Assembly (NCBI GenBank): GCA_036346205.1
Contig: JARFJB010000102.1
Coordinates: 2,132,001 to 2,196,000 of the forward strand
Reading direction: 5' to 3'
DNA from: Vesta saturnalis
Lineage: Eukaryota; Arthropoda; Insecta; Coleoptera; Lampyridae
DNA: 64,000 nucleotides
Part shown: piece by piece, positions 1-10,985 of the stretch
How positions within the stretch are numbered: position 1 is the first letter of the stretch
Layout of the letters: each line of letters opens with the position of its first letter
Translations under genes and position numbers: made by a program
The notes under the pieces: model-generated
The model's input: the letters and a program-made list of their open reading frames with translations, nothing else
Databases searched by the model: none
Told to the model about the DNA's origin: nothing

Positions 1-279
1 GAATTTTGTTAAACGGTAGCAGAGTTCTTATCAGCTCCTCAATCTGACCGCCATTTCAAGCCGTGATATTTATCTCTAAATATCTTATCTGTCTTGACAT
101 GGGCTTTGATATAAAATAATTTCAACGTGACTTTATCAGCATCAGCAGTAAGGAACCATGATCTGTAATCACGGCAATTTCTTTCGGTATAATTCGTTAT
201 CAACACCTCTAAACCCTTGTACGTCCATGTATGCGTCCATCTTCTTTCACTTGCTGCTGGATACTGAAGTTTGTGATAT

Positions 280-1085
280 AGAGCTGTCCCTGTTAACAGG
301 CGAAATCGACGACCACATTCCGATGTTTATCGATCTCAATCACGTTATCGAATCCGGCGTACACCAAACAGTTTCTACGAAAGCTTCTTCAAAGCAGACT
401 TCTAGGCGAAGGGAACCGTTTCTAACTAAATTCTAGAGTGTGGTAGCATTTGCAGACAAGACAGGGGTTAGGTCGAAGGCCATTAGCTGTAAAATCTGGT
501 TGTAAGGCCTTCGAAGGAATTTGTTGGCCGTCAATATATAACGACATTTAATTAATATTGCTTTGATGAAAATTGAATGGATTTGAGGGGTAATCACCGT
601 TGAAGGCTTTATTTGTGACAAAACCTACCATATATCGTTTAGGTAACTGAGCAAGGAAGATATTATCCAATGATTTTCGCTGTATGCCTGTAGGTATAGT
701 TAACACTTTTACGTCGGTCCTTGTAACAAGATATTTTACTGCAGTTGTTTCTAAAGCTTTAGGTGTGCAATTAGAATGTGGGTTGATTCGCATACGTCTC
801 ACCAGTAAACTAGCGTCCATAATTCGCGTCTTGTAAGTTGAAGAGTGCGCCCCATTAGACTAAAGGTATCTCTTGATCGTACAAATTTAGCTTTAATTCA
901 ACACCGCTTATGAGAAACTTTTCTGATTAAACAAATCCAAGTGCACGTGACCAATCATCTCGATTTGTTTGCTGGTCGCTGCAAGTACTTGACGTTTTGA
1001 GAAACCGTTATTTGCGTTTCCCAGTGTATTCATCTGTCCAGCTGTATTAAAAACTACTACAGTCTCGACCGATTGAGATAAAATT
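280..1085 (-). pseudogene. Polinton/Maverick capsid-like relic (F54H12.2-like family)
   Basis: The minus strand encodes recognisable pieces of the capsid-like protein family carried by Polinton/Maverick elements and often annotated 'F54H12.2-like'. The longest open piece (548-820) ends with the family's conserved NPFNF region. Similarity resumes in the same direction down to about 280 and upstream to about 1080, but stop codons interrupt it repeatedly, so this is a decayed copy. No polymerase, integrase or terminal repeat was seen nearby, so only a fragment of the element remains. The family assignment rests on motif recognition. A capsid role is established knowledge for Polinton genes and was not tested here. 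Confidence 0.6.
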
Positions 1086-3240
1086 GAAGGAAATGAATAC
1101 GGTACAACTTGGCGAGAACTTAAAGATTTTAAGTGTGCAGCATTTCCAGAGCAGTTGAAACCAGTTAATTTAGGGCTAACCTCGTGTCCATGTAATAATG
1201 TCTGATAAACTATTAGGGTTATTAGCTACTTTTATAGGTTACAATATAATCGTTCAAGGTGCAGACGATGAGGAGATTGTATCTCAAAAATCTCGTTTGA
1301 TCTCATGAGATGTGTATAGTTTTCTTAAAAATACCTGCGAGGCTGTCTCATTCAAAAATCTCATGCAAAAAACATCAATAATCGTTAGCACTGTAGCTGT
1401 ATTCGCTATTATGCTTACTTAATGTACCACTAGTATAGCTTTTTTGATATCGAGAGAAGAAGCAAGATTTCGAACGGTTGTAGTATTTCCAGAGCTCTAT
1501 CGAAATCAATTAAATTTAAGAATAATCCCATCTTTATGTAATAATAGATGTAGTATAAAAGTTATATATTTTAAGTATTTAATGTGTAATCACTGTTTAA
1601 TGAGTTTTTTACGTTACGTGAAGATTCAATTATTTAAAAAGTAATTTCCGCGTTAGCAAGATTTTTTAAATATTTGTGTTTTGAATGTAAATTTTTTTGT
1701 AGGTACATGTTTTGTTAAATACGAATTCAGGTTTTTTCTGTATGTTTTTTACCTGATATTGCTAACAAAAATGCCGATAAAGGTTTTTAAATATATTATT
1801 ACACAGGTTAACGTCATAAGATCAGCTCTACAAAATAGCAGGTACGCACGGATTTTAAACTTATAGTTATTGTTAATTCGCGTATATAATAATAAACCAT
1901 TAAAACCTTTTGCCTTTTATTTCCATTATATCAGTTTGATATTCTTAAAATATGTTAATTTTAATTTAACTCTATGTTATATATAAGTAATTATTACTTT
2001 TTAATGGATTTTTACAGCTGTTAATGAACACGTTACAATGAAATAGTTTTGTGTGTATGTAATTAAACATGCAAATAAATCAGATATGATGTTCCTAATG
2101 TAGGTGGTGACTGTTTAGAGGATCTGCCTATACATAAAGCATCATTGCATTAGGTAGAAATTATTTATTATTTCACGTCATATTTAATTAGACTTTAATG
2201 CATTCAGTTTGATCTGTAATCTGATTTCCGCAAACTGTCAGACATAATTTCGGCTGATTGATTGAATTTTATCTGATGATCGAACGTGATTTGTTTGAGA
2301 TTGATTAATTAATTGATTTGTTTGTGCGTGTGTGAGAAAGAGAGAGGAGGAAGAAACAAGATAGAGCAGGAGAGGTGTGCATTATCATCTTCAGAAAATG
2401 TTCATTAGTCTATACGCCACTAGATGGCGCTAAAATCAATTTTTACTCAAGAGGGCCAGGCCCGACTGATACAAGTCCTACCTTACAAGAACCTCCTTAT
2501 TAGAATACAATTTTGTATGACGGGTCGAAGGCCTACAGCTGTAAGATTAGTTAGAACAACATACAATTGCATCAAGGGGCCACGATAGGAGCTAAGCTCT
2601 ACACTTGTCTTATAAGGTTAGGTTCACATCTCCAGCCAGGGGGCGAAGGCCTGAGAACAAGTTGCGAAGCCCTACACGGGTCGCACAAGAACCTCCTTAT
2701 TAGAAATACAACGTTTTAGGTAAAAGATCATCCAATAGCATGCGGCCATTTTAAAGCAATAGGGTCGATAATTTTAATAATAATATCTTATTAATTATGC
2801 AGTTTCCAACATTGTATGCGTGTGCATTTGCTTAACCTCCAGGGGCACTGTTCTTAATATAGCCAGAAGGACCTTAATACCACCAAAATAACCCTAAGAT
2901 TAACCCTAGACAAGCCCCACCCTAAATACCACCTGCAGATAGGCATTAAAATAAATGTAATAACAATCTCATTTGATCAAAAAATACGCTAATAAAGTAA
3001 AATGGGGAAATACAGTCAATGTGTGTACGTGATTATTATTATCTAATCAATTCTTTAAATAATATCTGATAAACAAGTTCTAATCAATGTTAATAGTAAA
3101 ACACAAAATTAAATAAACTATCTTTTACATCATTTCCCAGGGGCTAAAAATAATTAATTCATAAAAATAATTAAAGATCATAATCATCTTAAAGCTATCA
3201 GATTAAGAATTTCCCTAGGATAATTAATTAATAAAAATAA
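1086..3240. other. AT-rich non-coding stretch, no gene recognised
   Basis: Only short unconvincing open frames (66 and 61 codons near 1444 and 1681) are present. A 26-bp near-exact direct repeat lies at 2485-2510 and 2685-2711, 200 bp apart, around short sequences rich in GAAGGCCT. No splice-supported exon or RNA gene was seen. Confidence 0.6.
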
Positions 3241-3264
3241 TTCCAAGATCATCATCTCAAAATA

Positions 3265-3600
3265 AGGGTAATAAATACGGTCCTTCACGTATGCCATTAA
3301 AAATCAAAAACTTTAATTAGGGATGAAAAAGAAAGGATTCAAAATACGGCCTCACACGTGGATGTGTAAAAATAAGGGTTGAAAACACGGTCTCACATAT
3401 GGGCATATAAAAATAATTAGGGTTGAAAAGGGCCTTCGAAAAGAAAGGATACGGTCTCACACGAGGGTATATAAAAATAAGGGTTGAAAATGCGGTCTCA
3501 CACGTGGATGTGCAAAAATAGGGGTGAAAAAACACGTCCTACACGTAGGCGAGTAAAAAATAAGGGTGGAAAAACCGGTCCCCCACGTGGGCTGTCTTGT
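3265..3600. repeat. Degenerate tandem array with CACGTG-like cores
   Basis: About seven imperfect units carry a core like ACGGTCTCACACGTGG joined to AAAAATAAGGGTTGAAAA. Core spacing alternates between roughly 40-44 and 62-65 bp. At least three cores contain a perfect CACGTG palindrome. The open frames on the minus strand here (3317-3535, 3457-3792) are products of the repeat, not genes. The array abuts the copia remnant directly. Confidence 0.7.
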
Positions 3601-3839
3601 GACGTCAAAATCCAAGATGGCGTCTAGTGTCCCATTACTACTCACAGATGAAAACGAACACCCGGACAAAGCAGAACAAGAAATATCGGAAGGCGACGAA
3701 GGAGCGAAAATTAATAAATTACCGTAACAACAAGTGGCATAAAAATAAACAAACCTAGTGGGCCGAACGACTATTATACGGATGAAAGACATTCAAATAT
3801 TGCGAGAACGACGCACATAGCAACCCGAAGAGAACCTTT

Positions 3840-5290
3840 GGATAATACACCGAATTCATTCAAGCAACTAATGGTAAGGAAAAAGTGGAACAATTGAAAG
3901 AAATAAAAACAGAATTCGAAAATTTAACGTCGAAAGACACGTGGGTGATCATTAACAACACAGAGCCATAAAAGTTCTGAAAACTATGTGGGTTTTTAAG
4001 CGGAAACTAGACGAATCTGGACGAATAACAAAATATAAAGCGGGATTGGTAACGCTAGGAAACAAAGGGATACGGAACGTGGACTATGATAAATCTTTCG
4101 CACACGTGGTAATGAGAAAAACGACAAGAATAATGTTGGCTTTGAGCGTGATGAACAATTGGAGAGCGGAACATGTGGACGTCGAAGGGGCATATCTCAA
4201 TGCAGACTTAAAAAAGGACGTAGTTATTTAAATACCCGAAGGATGCGAACACAGTCGAAAGGACAAAACGTGCTGAAATTAAAGAAAGGATTATACGCAT
4301 TACATGAGTCGGGATTACTGTGGAATGAACGATTGAATGATTTCATGTTGGAAGAAGGCATGCATCGTAGTGTAGCGGATCCCGGTCTATATTACAATAC
4401 AAAGGAAACTTAATAGTTACGCATACGTGGATGATTTGGTATTACATGAGGAAAAGTGTAAATTAAAAAACTGAAGTCGAGATAAAAGCGAAGATTTAAC
4501 GTGAAAGACTTAGGAGCGGCTAAAAGAGTCTTATCAGTCAATGTCAAACAAAATCCAGATTCAATAAGAATCGATCAGAGTGACTACACGAGGACATTAC
4601 TAGAGGAAGTTGGCTTGAATGAATGTACACCGACGAAAGAGTTAGCAGAAGCAAACTTGAAATGTGAGAAAAATGAGAACCAAATAAGCGAAACACTGAG
4701 AAAGAAGTACCAAGCGATATGAGGATTGCTATATCTGGCAATACACACTCGACCAAACATAATACACGTAGCGACCAAAATGAGACAATACTCAGTGAAT
4801 CCAAGTGTTGCTCATTAGAACGGAGTAAAGAGAATATTTCGCTATCTAAAGAGAATGTTAGACTACAAAATCAGTTACGAAAATACTGCGGACAAGGAAA
4901 ACGTTAAAATATTTAGGGACTCCGACTGGGGCAGCGATACGGATAGACGATCGTGCTAACCATGGGCGGTGGAGTCGTATCGTGGATGAGCCGAAACAAG
5001 GATGCATCGCTCTGAGCACTGCGGAAGCAGAATTTATGGCGTTATGCGAATGCAGCAAGGAGGTGGCTTAGCTTGATGCACTCAGGAGAGATAACGGGAA
5101 AAGAGAGCAAGACATGGACAGTGGAACTGAATAACACTGCCGCCATCAGGATGGCGGAAAATAATTGTACGAGCGATCGCAATATGCACACTGAGCTCAA
5201 ACTATTCAAGATACGTGACGAAATACGTGAAGGAAAATTCAATTACCATACGTACGGAGTGAAGAAAACGCTGCAGACGGCATGACGAAA
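3840..5290 (+). pseudogene. Ty1/copia pol remnant (RT and RNase H)
   Basis: Frame-broken pol of a Ty1/copia LTR retrotransposon. The start of the reverse transcriptase (WVFKRKLDESGRITKYKAGL) is read at 3986-4231, including the family's D-V-E-G-A-Y-L-N-A motif. The RT active site reads YAYVDDLVLHEE at about 4415-4450, the copia-type YVDD. RNase H follows with a D-S-D-W segment at about 4919 and LSTAEAEFMALCECSKEVA near 5015-5070. At least five stops or frameshifts separate these blocks. Gag, protease and integrase are not visible upstream, and no LTR pair was found. A TGTTGGAAATTGG at 5327 could be the first bases of a 3' LTR cut off by the next repeat cluster. The element is inactive. Confidence 0.85.
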
Positions 5291-5436
5291 GTACTCAGTG
5301 AGAACTGAAACCGTAAAATGTGTGAGGTGTTGGAAATTGGCCACTTGAAGGAATAATTGTGTCCAAGTCGTTGCCCTTCAAATTATAAGGGTTTTAAAAT
5401 TATTATTAATTTTATTAAATACATAAATAAAAAGTT

Positions 5437-5497
5437 TACCTCGAGTAGGATTTGAACTTACGACCTGTACTTTGCTAGAGTACCGCGCTATCGAAGT
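5437..5497 (-). repeat. tRNA-like unit lacking part of the D arm
   Basis: Carries the same box B (GGTTCAAATCC-like, with one change) and acceptor ends as the intact unit at 5691, but about 13 bases of the D arm are missing. The unit at 7860 in the opposite arm lacks a similar piece. Confidence 0.6.
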
Positions 5498-5690
5498 ACA
5501 AGCCCCAATCGATGTAAAATTTGTCTTTATGTATGTAGAACTGATGTAAATATCGCAAGGATTCACACATACCAAAGCAACTTGACTAATATTAAATTAT
5601 TATAAGTTTTTGTTATGAACGAATAAGTTCAGAGGTGAATATGTAATTAAAAATTACTATTAATTTTATTAAATACATAAATAAAAAGTT

Positions 5691-5764
5691 TACCACGAGT
5701 AGGATTTGAACCTACGACCTGTACTTTGCTAGAGTACCGCGCTAACCAACTGCGCTATCGAAGT
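5691..5764 (-). tRNA. tRNA-like sequence, probably tRNA-derived repeat (anticodon position AGC)
   Basis: The 74-nt unit folds by eye into a cloverleaf: a D arm from TAGCGCAGTTGGTTAGCGCG, an anticodon stem GTACT/AGTAC with loop CTAGCAA, and a T arm GTAGG/CCTAC around TTCAAAT. The acceptor stem has one mismatch in the middle. A T5 run follows a few bases after the 3' end, as a Pol III terminator would. A1-U72 at the acceptor end and its presence in at least eight related copies argue for a tRNA-derived SINE or tRNA pseudogene family instead of a working tRNA-Ala. Confidence 0.4.
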
Positions 5765-6586
5765 ACAAGCCTCATTGGTGTAAATTTTGTCTTTATGTAG
5801 TGTAAGTAGCGGACCGCGAAAATTTTATTATTGTAATAAACGTTTGTCAAATCGCCATTGTTACCACGATAGAAAAGATAATTAGTGGATTTTTAATATC
5901 TTGATAATACGCCGTAATTTGCTAATGTTTTCAAAATATTTAATTTATATATTTTTATGTAAGGAATGTGGGATTTTTTGTAACTAATATTTGTCTAGGG
6001 TCGTAAAACACATGTTGGGGAGTGAGTAGTAGGTGCACGCTTAAAAATGCTTTACTGAACCGGCGTAACGAATCAATGGAATTTCTTATGCCCACTCTTG
6101 AACGAAATAAATGTCATTGATCTAATGATTAATTACGGATGAACAGAGCGCAAATCCAAAGAGATCTTGGTTTGGTACGTTGAAACCCGAGACGTAAATG
6201 TAGCGTTTATTACGAACGAATGCATAGGTTTGCGAGTAATTAAATATCAGACTTGTAAATAAATTCTAATGTTTTAATTATTGCCCGAAAAGTCAAAGGC
6301 AAGCAATTAATTTGAGTAAGAATTACATTGTTTTGTTCTTGAATTCGCATTATTGCAAATAAACTCAAATTACGCTTTTCAAGATAAGGTACCTGGGGAC
6401 GTTACAGTATGTAGATCTGATGTACTTATATTAATGGAATGTCAGCGTGCAATATCACAAGGATTCATACATACCAAAGCAACTTGACTAAATTAAATTA
6501 TAAGTTTTTGTTATGAACGAATAAGTTCAAAGGTGAATATATAATTAAAAATTATTGTTAATTTTATTAAATACATAATAAAAGTT

Positions 6587-6641
6587 TACCTCAGTAGGAT
6601 TTGAACCTACAACCTTACTTTGCTAGAGTACCGCTATCAGT
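6587..6641 (-). repeat. Degenerate tRNA-like unit
   Basis: Box B and the anticodon-stem side are recognisable. The D arm is largely lost. Flanked by the family's usual AAATACATAATAAAAGTTTACC side sequence. Confidence 0.5.
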
Positions 6642-6828
6642 ACAAGCCCCAATCAATATAAATTTTGTCTTTATGTATAGAACTGATGTAAATTCTAAAT
6701 TTAATGTGATCAGATAACAATCAAATTACTTATATTAATGGAATGTGAGTCTGCAATATCCAGATTCACATATACCAAAGATTACATATTCTACATACAT
6801 AAAGATAAAATTTCATCAATTGGGGCTT

Positions 6829-6891
6829 GTGTGATAGCAGTTGGTTAGTGGCCTTAGAAAAGTAGGTCATAGGTTCAAATCTACTAGGTAA
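6829..6891 (+). repeat. Degenerate tRNA-like unit
   Basis: Plus-strand copy with a recognisable box A (GCAGTTGGTTAGTGG) and box B (AGGTTCAAATC). The stems are eroded. Confidence 0.5.
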
Positions 6892-7100
6892 ACTTTTATT
6901 TATGTATTTAATAAAATTATAAATAATTTTAATTACAATTACATTGAACTTATTACGTATAACAAAACCATAATTATTTTTGTCAGTTTTGTATGTACAA
7001 TGATATTGACAAACTTTAATTAATATAATAATTTGATTGTTATCACATTAAATTTACAATTTACAATTTACATAAAACAAAAATTTACATTAATTGGCTT

Positions 7101-7162
7101 GTAACATTGATAGCACTGTGCTTTAGCAAAGTACAGGTCGAGGTTCAAATCCTACTGAGGTA
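7101..7162 (+). repeat. Degenerate tRNA-like unit
   Basis: Box B and the AAAGTACAGGTCG segment are conserved. The D arm is mostly lost. Confidence 0.5.
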
Positions 7163-7392
7163 ATCTTTATTTATGTATTTAATAAAATTAACAATATTTT
7201 AATTACATATTCACCTTTGAACTTATTCGTCATAAAAAAACTTATAATTTAATTTAGTCAAGTTGCTTTGGTATGTGTAATTTCTGATATTCACATTCAT
7301 TAATATAAGTAATTTGATTGTAATCTCATTATATTTAGAATTTAATCAGTTCTACATACATAAAGACAAAATTTACATCGATTGGGGCTTGT

Positions 7393-7466
7393 ACTTCGAT
7401 AGCACAGTTGGTTAGCACTATGCTTTAGCAAAGTACAAGTCGTAGGTTCAAATCCTACTCGAGGTA
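7393..7466 (+). repeat. Near full-length tRNA-like unit
   Basis: A 74-nt copy with the ACTTCGA/TCGAGGT acceptor ends complete, but D-stem and anticodon-stem pairing is broken by substitutions. Followed by AAACTTTTTATTTATG, the family's T5 flank. Confidence 0.6.
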
Positions 7467-7859
7467 AACTTTTTATTTATGTATTTAATAAAATTAATAA
7501 TAATTTTTAATTATTCACCTTGAACTTATTCATTCATAACAAAAGCTTATAATAATATAAGGGTTTTGTTTGGATCAAAAGTACAGCATTTTTAGTGTGC
7601 ACCTGCTACTCACCCCCAACATGTTTTACGACCCTAGACAAATATTAGTTACAAAAAATCCCACATTCCTTACATAAAAATAAAATATTTTGAAAACATT
7701 AGCAACTTACGACGTATTATCAAGATATTAAAAATCCACTAATTATCTTTTCTATCGTGGTAACAATGGCGATTTGACAAACGTTTATTACAATAATAAA
7801 ATTTTGGCAGTCCGCTACCTACAATACATAAAGACAAAATTTAGACCGATTGGGGCTGT

Positions 7860-7920
7860 ACTTCGATAGCGCAGTACTCTAGTAAAGTACAGGTCGTAGG
7901 TTCAAATCCTACTCGAGGTA
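7860..7920 (+). repeat. tRNA-like unit lacking part of the D arm
   Basis: The acceptor stem and T arm are intact, the D arm is shortened as in the unit at 5437, and the anticodon position reads AGT where other copies have AGC. Confidence 0.6.
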
Positions 7921-8176
7921 AACTTTTTATTTATGTATTTAATAAAATTAATAATAATTTTTAATTACATATTCACCTTGAACTTATTCGTTCATAACAA
8001 AAACTTGTAATATAAGGGTTTTGTTTGGATCAAAAGGATATATTTGAATTGTTGGATGTTCACATTCCTAAAGGTTCGGATTAATATGCATTTACATTAG
8101 TGAGATAGCATTGTATTGTGCTTAAAAGACAGAAATGTATAGCAAAACAAAATATACGTAGTACAATTTTTTGTAA

Positions 8177-8186
8177 TTTATTTATT
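8177..8186 (-). promoter_or_regulatory. Poly(A) signals of CTNNBL1
   Basis: Two overlapping AATAAA hexamers on the minus strand, about 46-55 bases past the CTNNBL1 stop codon. Confidence 0.6.
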
Positions 8187-8231
8187 ACGAACACTTTATG
8201 CTATATACTAATACTAACTTTACAAGTACAA

Positions 8232-10056
8232 TTAAAACTTATCAACTAAATGTAGAATATGTTGTTGCTCATTACTTCGCCATTCCTGATCACCTTCATC
8301 TCCCAAATTCCCCGCATATTCTCGCATTACGTGCCTTATTGTTTTTAATGAGGCACCTCTCAAATTTAAAATTTGTGATACTCTCTGTTTGATAGAAGCA
8401 GGACCGGCAGCACAAACTTCAACAATAATATAATCAACAAGCTGCAATGTAAATAAACCACCTTCTAAACGTTTCAAATATAAAGCGTCCTCCTCATCAT
8501 TAGCATTACTTTCTTCAAGCGTAGTATCCAAACTTTCTACTTTTTCCAGATATTTAAAGTGTAATTCCATTAAGCGATCAACCTTTTCATGATCATTTTC
8601 GGTAAATTTACTCACAAGTCGTTGACGTTGTGAGCCTCGACAATTACGTAACATTGATGCTATAATCGAAGTAACATGTTCCTCGTGCTCTTCAGTTGAA
8701 AAAACCTTTCTTCTATTCTTTTTCGGAGTCTTCATAAATAATGGGAAAATTGTTCTCAAACCGAGAATATCTACAAATTTATTACAATTATCTCTACCAT
8801 GAGGACCTGACATGGCGTAATCTAAAACTTTTAAAGAACCATTCCTGGAAGTTTTTTTCTCACGTAACATTAAATTCATCAATTGTAAGCCTTCGCCTCG
8901 TAAAAATCGGTCACGATTTTGCATTACCATTAATGCACTACAAAGTGAATTAAAAAGATTTTCCATTAATTCATGTTCTTCAGCAGTTGCGGGATCGTGT
9001 CTTTTATAAAATGCAAGTTGCTGAAGTAAAGTGTCAATACCATCAAAGTCTCCTAATGCAATTCGATTTCCATTGTTATCCTGTAAAAGTATGGAAAGTA
9101 GTTCCGTAGCATATAATTTATTGGCATCAAATGGAGTTTTCACTTTTAAACGGCGAAGCAACCACTGCAGTAAACCTTGCTTAGGAGCCTCGTTACAAAC
9201 CTCTGGTCGCAATTCGGTTAAGTTTTCAATAATTGACAAAGTATTATGAACACCATCACTTTCTTCTTTTACAGTTTCATCCAAGCGATCAAGATTTTGT
9301 ACTAGTAAGGCAATGATTTGTTGTTCTAATAATGCATCTATTAGTGACTCTGCACCTTCTTCAGATTCGTGTAATATATCTACATCTGTCAATTCTTGTA
9401 ATAATTCAATCGCAGCAACCTTTAAATGTTACAATCAAACCCGAAGCACTTAATTGTGTAACTTACCGTTATATCTGTGTTATCATGTGAAAGCAATTCT
9501 AATAAACTAGGAATTATTCTAAGTTTAACTAATAAAGGGTAATAATCAGGGGCAGTAGATAATACTCGCATTTCCTGAAGAATCTCGTGTAACTCAACTT
9601 CACTCTCCATGAACTTATCAGGTGAATCAGGAAATTTAATACGCATTTCACGATTTTTCAAGCTACGCTTCTCAAAATTGAGAATGATTCGTTTTATTCC
9701 AGCTTCATCGAGAACTTCACCCTACAGAAACTATTAATTTAAGCTTTATATAAATGCAAAACTTACTTCTGCTTGTTCAGTTTCAACAAATTTTAATATT
9801 TCCTGTCGTTCCTCTTCGGAAATGTCATCTAAGACAGTTTGAACAGATGCCGTTGGAGAAGGTGGTCGAGCCATTTGAATGGCTCTTGCTCGTGCAATTT
9901 TTCGCATTTTGTACTGCCTCTCATTATCGTCTTCTTCTTCCTCTGCTTCTGTTGGTCTTTTAATGGCTTGAGGAGGCTATTGTAAACAGAGATGTAAGTA
10001 GGTTCTTCAAGTGTGAGATAGCAAACCTTATAGGTTAATAATTCCCCGATATCCAT
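8232..10056 (-). CDS. CTNNBL1: Beta-catenin-like protein 1, four coding exons
   Basis: Armadillo-fold protein of the Prp19/CDC5L spliceosome complex, acting in the nucleus. Exons, all joined in phase 0 with GT-AG introns: 10027-10056 (MDIGELLTYK), 9767-9976, 9467-9721 and 8232-9419, giving about 560 residues against 563 in human. Exon 2 carries the KRP-type basic stretch and the acidic EEED segment typical of the N-terminus. Exon 3 contains NREMRIKFPDSPDKFMES, and exon 4 the long ARM region with FDANKLY, GEGLQLMNLMLREKK and FVDILGLRTIFPLFMK, all strongly conserved in the family. The start at 10056 matches the conserved MD(I/V)GELL opening. No break was seen, so the gene is probably functional. 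A possible divergent gene starts about 320 bp upstream. Confidence 0.95.
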
Positions 10057-10378
10057 TATTTTTTAATAACTATTTAGAGAATTTAAAAGTACAAAAATTG
10101 TTTAATTTAAGGAATTTAACAATTTATTATTAATTTGATTTTAACACTTTAAAATTAGGTTAAGAATGTAAAAGGCACAGAACACTCACTGTTAAAGGCG
10201 TTTTTACACTGTTGACTGTTACAGACAGTATAGAACGGTTTACATTATTTCTAGTCACGTCAAATACTAATTTCTGGTGAAGCTGCTCACGCAAAAGAGC
10301 GTTATGGTAAAATAATATAAAAATCTTTGAAAGCAGAAAAGTAATGATTGAAAATAATAATTAACATTCGTTACTAAA

Positions 10379-10478
10379 ATGCTTCCAAAGAAATTAGTGT
10401 GCGGCCTTTGGCATTCTTCTTGTTATGCAGCGGAACATACTTATTATACGAGGGGCACTGCTAAAACTCGCAAAAAAA
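10379..10478 (+). CDS. Possible first exon of a divergent gene, incomplete
   Basis: An ATG in a good context (ACTAAAATG) opens 33 codons, MLPKKLVCGLWHSSCYAAEH and then YYTRGTAKTRKK, ending at a GTATGT donor. A 63-bp intron (10479-10541) with a TTCTGTGCAG acceptor can follow, but the spliced frame closes after six more codons (IERFHV). The basic, hydroxylated N-terminus resembles a mitochondrial presequence, and RKGT/KTRKK-like stretches occur near the N-terminus of mitochondrial L1 proteins, but that identity is only a guess. A dispersed repeat begins at about 10567, so the rest may have been displaced, deleted or separated by a long intron. It lies head-to-head with CTNNBL1 and could share its promoter. 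Confidence 0.3.
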
Positions 10479-10566
10479 GTATGTAAATTGCTTTATTACT
10501 GGTAAAAAATATTAACTTATAACATCTACTCTTCTGTGCAGTCGAAAGATTCCACGTGTAATGTAG

Positions 10567-10741
10567 CGGCAACAATATACATACGCAGGTATAGGAGGTT
10601 ACGCAATTGACATTATTTCACTATCGCTAAATCGACTTATTAGCTCATTTTACGGCGTTTGACAAAGTTTTGCCGAGATCGGTCATGAATAGTGTTTGCG
10701 TGCGCGCGGGTGTGTGTGTGCGCGCGTCTGTCTGTCTGCGG

Positions 10742-10786
<45 letters not shown>

Positions 10787-10985
10787 CATGCGTACGTGCG
10801 TGCGTGCGTGTGTGTGTGTGCGTGTGTGTGTGAGAGAGTTAGTATCCACGATAATTCCAGAGCGATAATACTACGTAATTGAAATGTTGTATTTCATTTT
10901 AATTTCCTTTGTCCTGGAGCTGATTAGATTTTATAAGAAATTCAGCGGCGGAGAGGGGGTTTATTAGGAGCCTTGTGCTTTTAAA
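10567..10985 (+). repeat. Dispersed repeat with GT-rich core, copy 1
   Basis: Shares its left flank (GGTATAGGAGGTTACGCAAT), its middle and its right flank (AGCTGATTAGA, then GGGGTTTATTAGG) with 26611-27060 in the same orientation. A TG/GCGTG-rich tract (about 10697-10832) lies at the same place in both copies. Long open frames of Cys/Val or His/Thr here are low-complexity products. Confidence 0.8.

Larger units (their letters stand above)
5380..8030. repeat. Large imperfect palindrome with tRNA-derived units
   Basis: Left arm about 5580-6055 and right arm about 7575-8015 are inverted copies sharing the same order of blocks: a flank with AAGTTTTTGTTATGAACG, a tRNA-like unit, a segment with GTTTGTCAAATCGCCATTG, then GTGGGATTTTTTGTAAC and the GTAGGTGCACGCTTAAAAATG end. 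The 1.5-kb centre holds a second nested inverted pair (about 6425-6760 against 7150-7400) and four more degenerate units. Units left of about 6.7 kb read on the minus strand and those to the right on the plus strand. No coding capacity is seen. Confidence 0.85.

Noticed and set aside
3317..3792. Two minus-strand ORFs rich in TLIF-RVRP repeats
   Set aside because: They come from the tandem array with CACGTG cores.
5327..5345. Start of a copia 3' LTR (TGTTGGAAATTGG)
   Set aside because: Suggestive, but no matching 5' LTR or polypurine tract could be shown, so it is mentioned only in the copia entry.
5691..5764. Functional tRNA-Ala(AGC) gene
   Set aside because: Mismatch in the acceptor stem, A1-U72 end and at least seven relatives in various states of decay indicate a tRNA-derived repeat; listed at low confidence only.
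10640..10882. Cys/Val-rich and His/Thr-rich ORFs
   Set aside because: Products of the GT-rich microsatellite; the same happens at 26698-26970.
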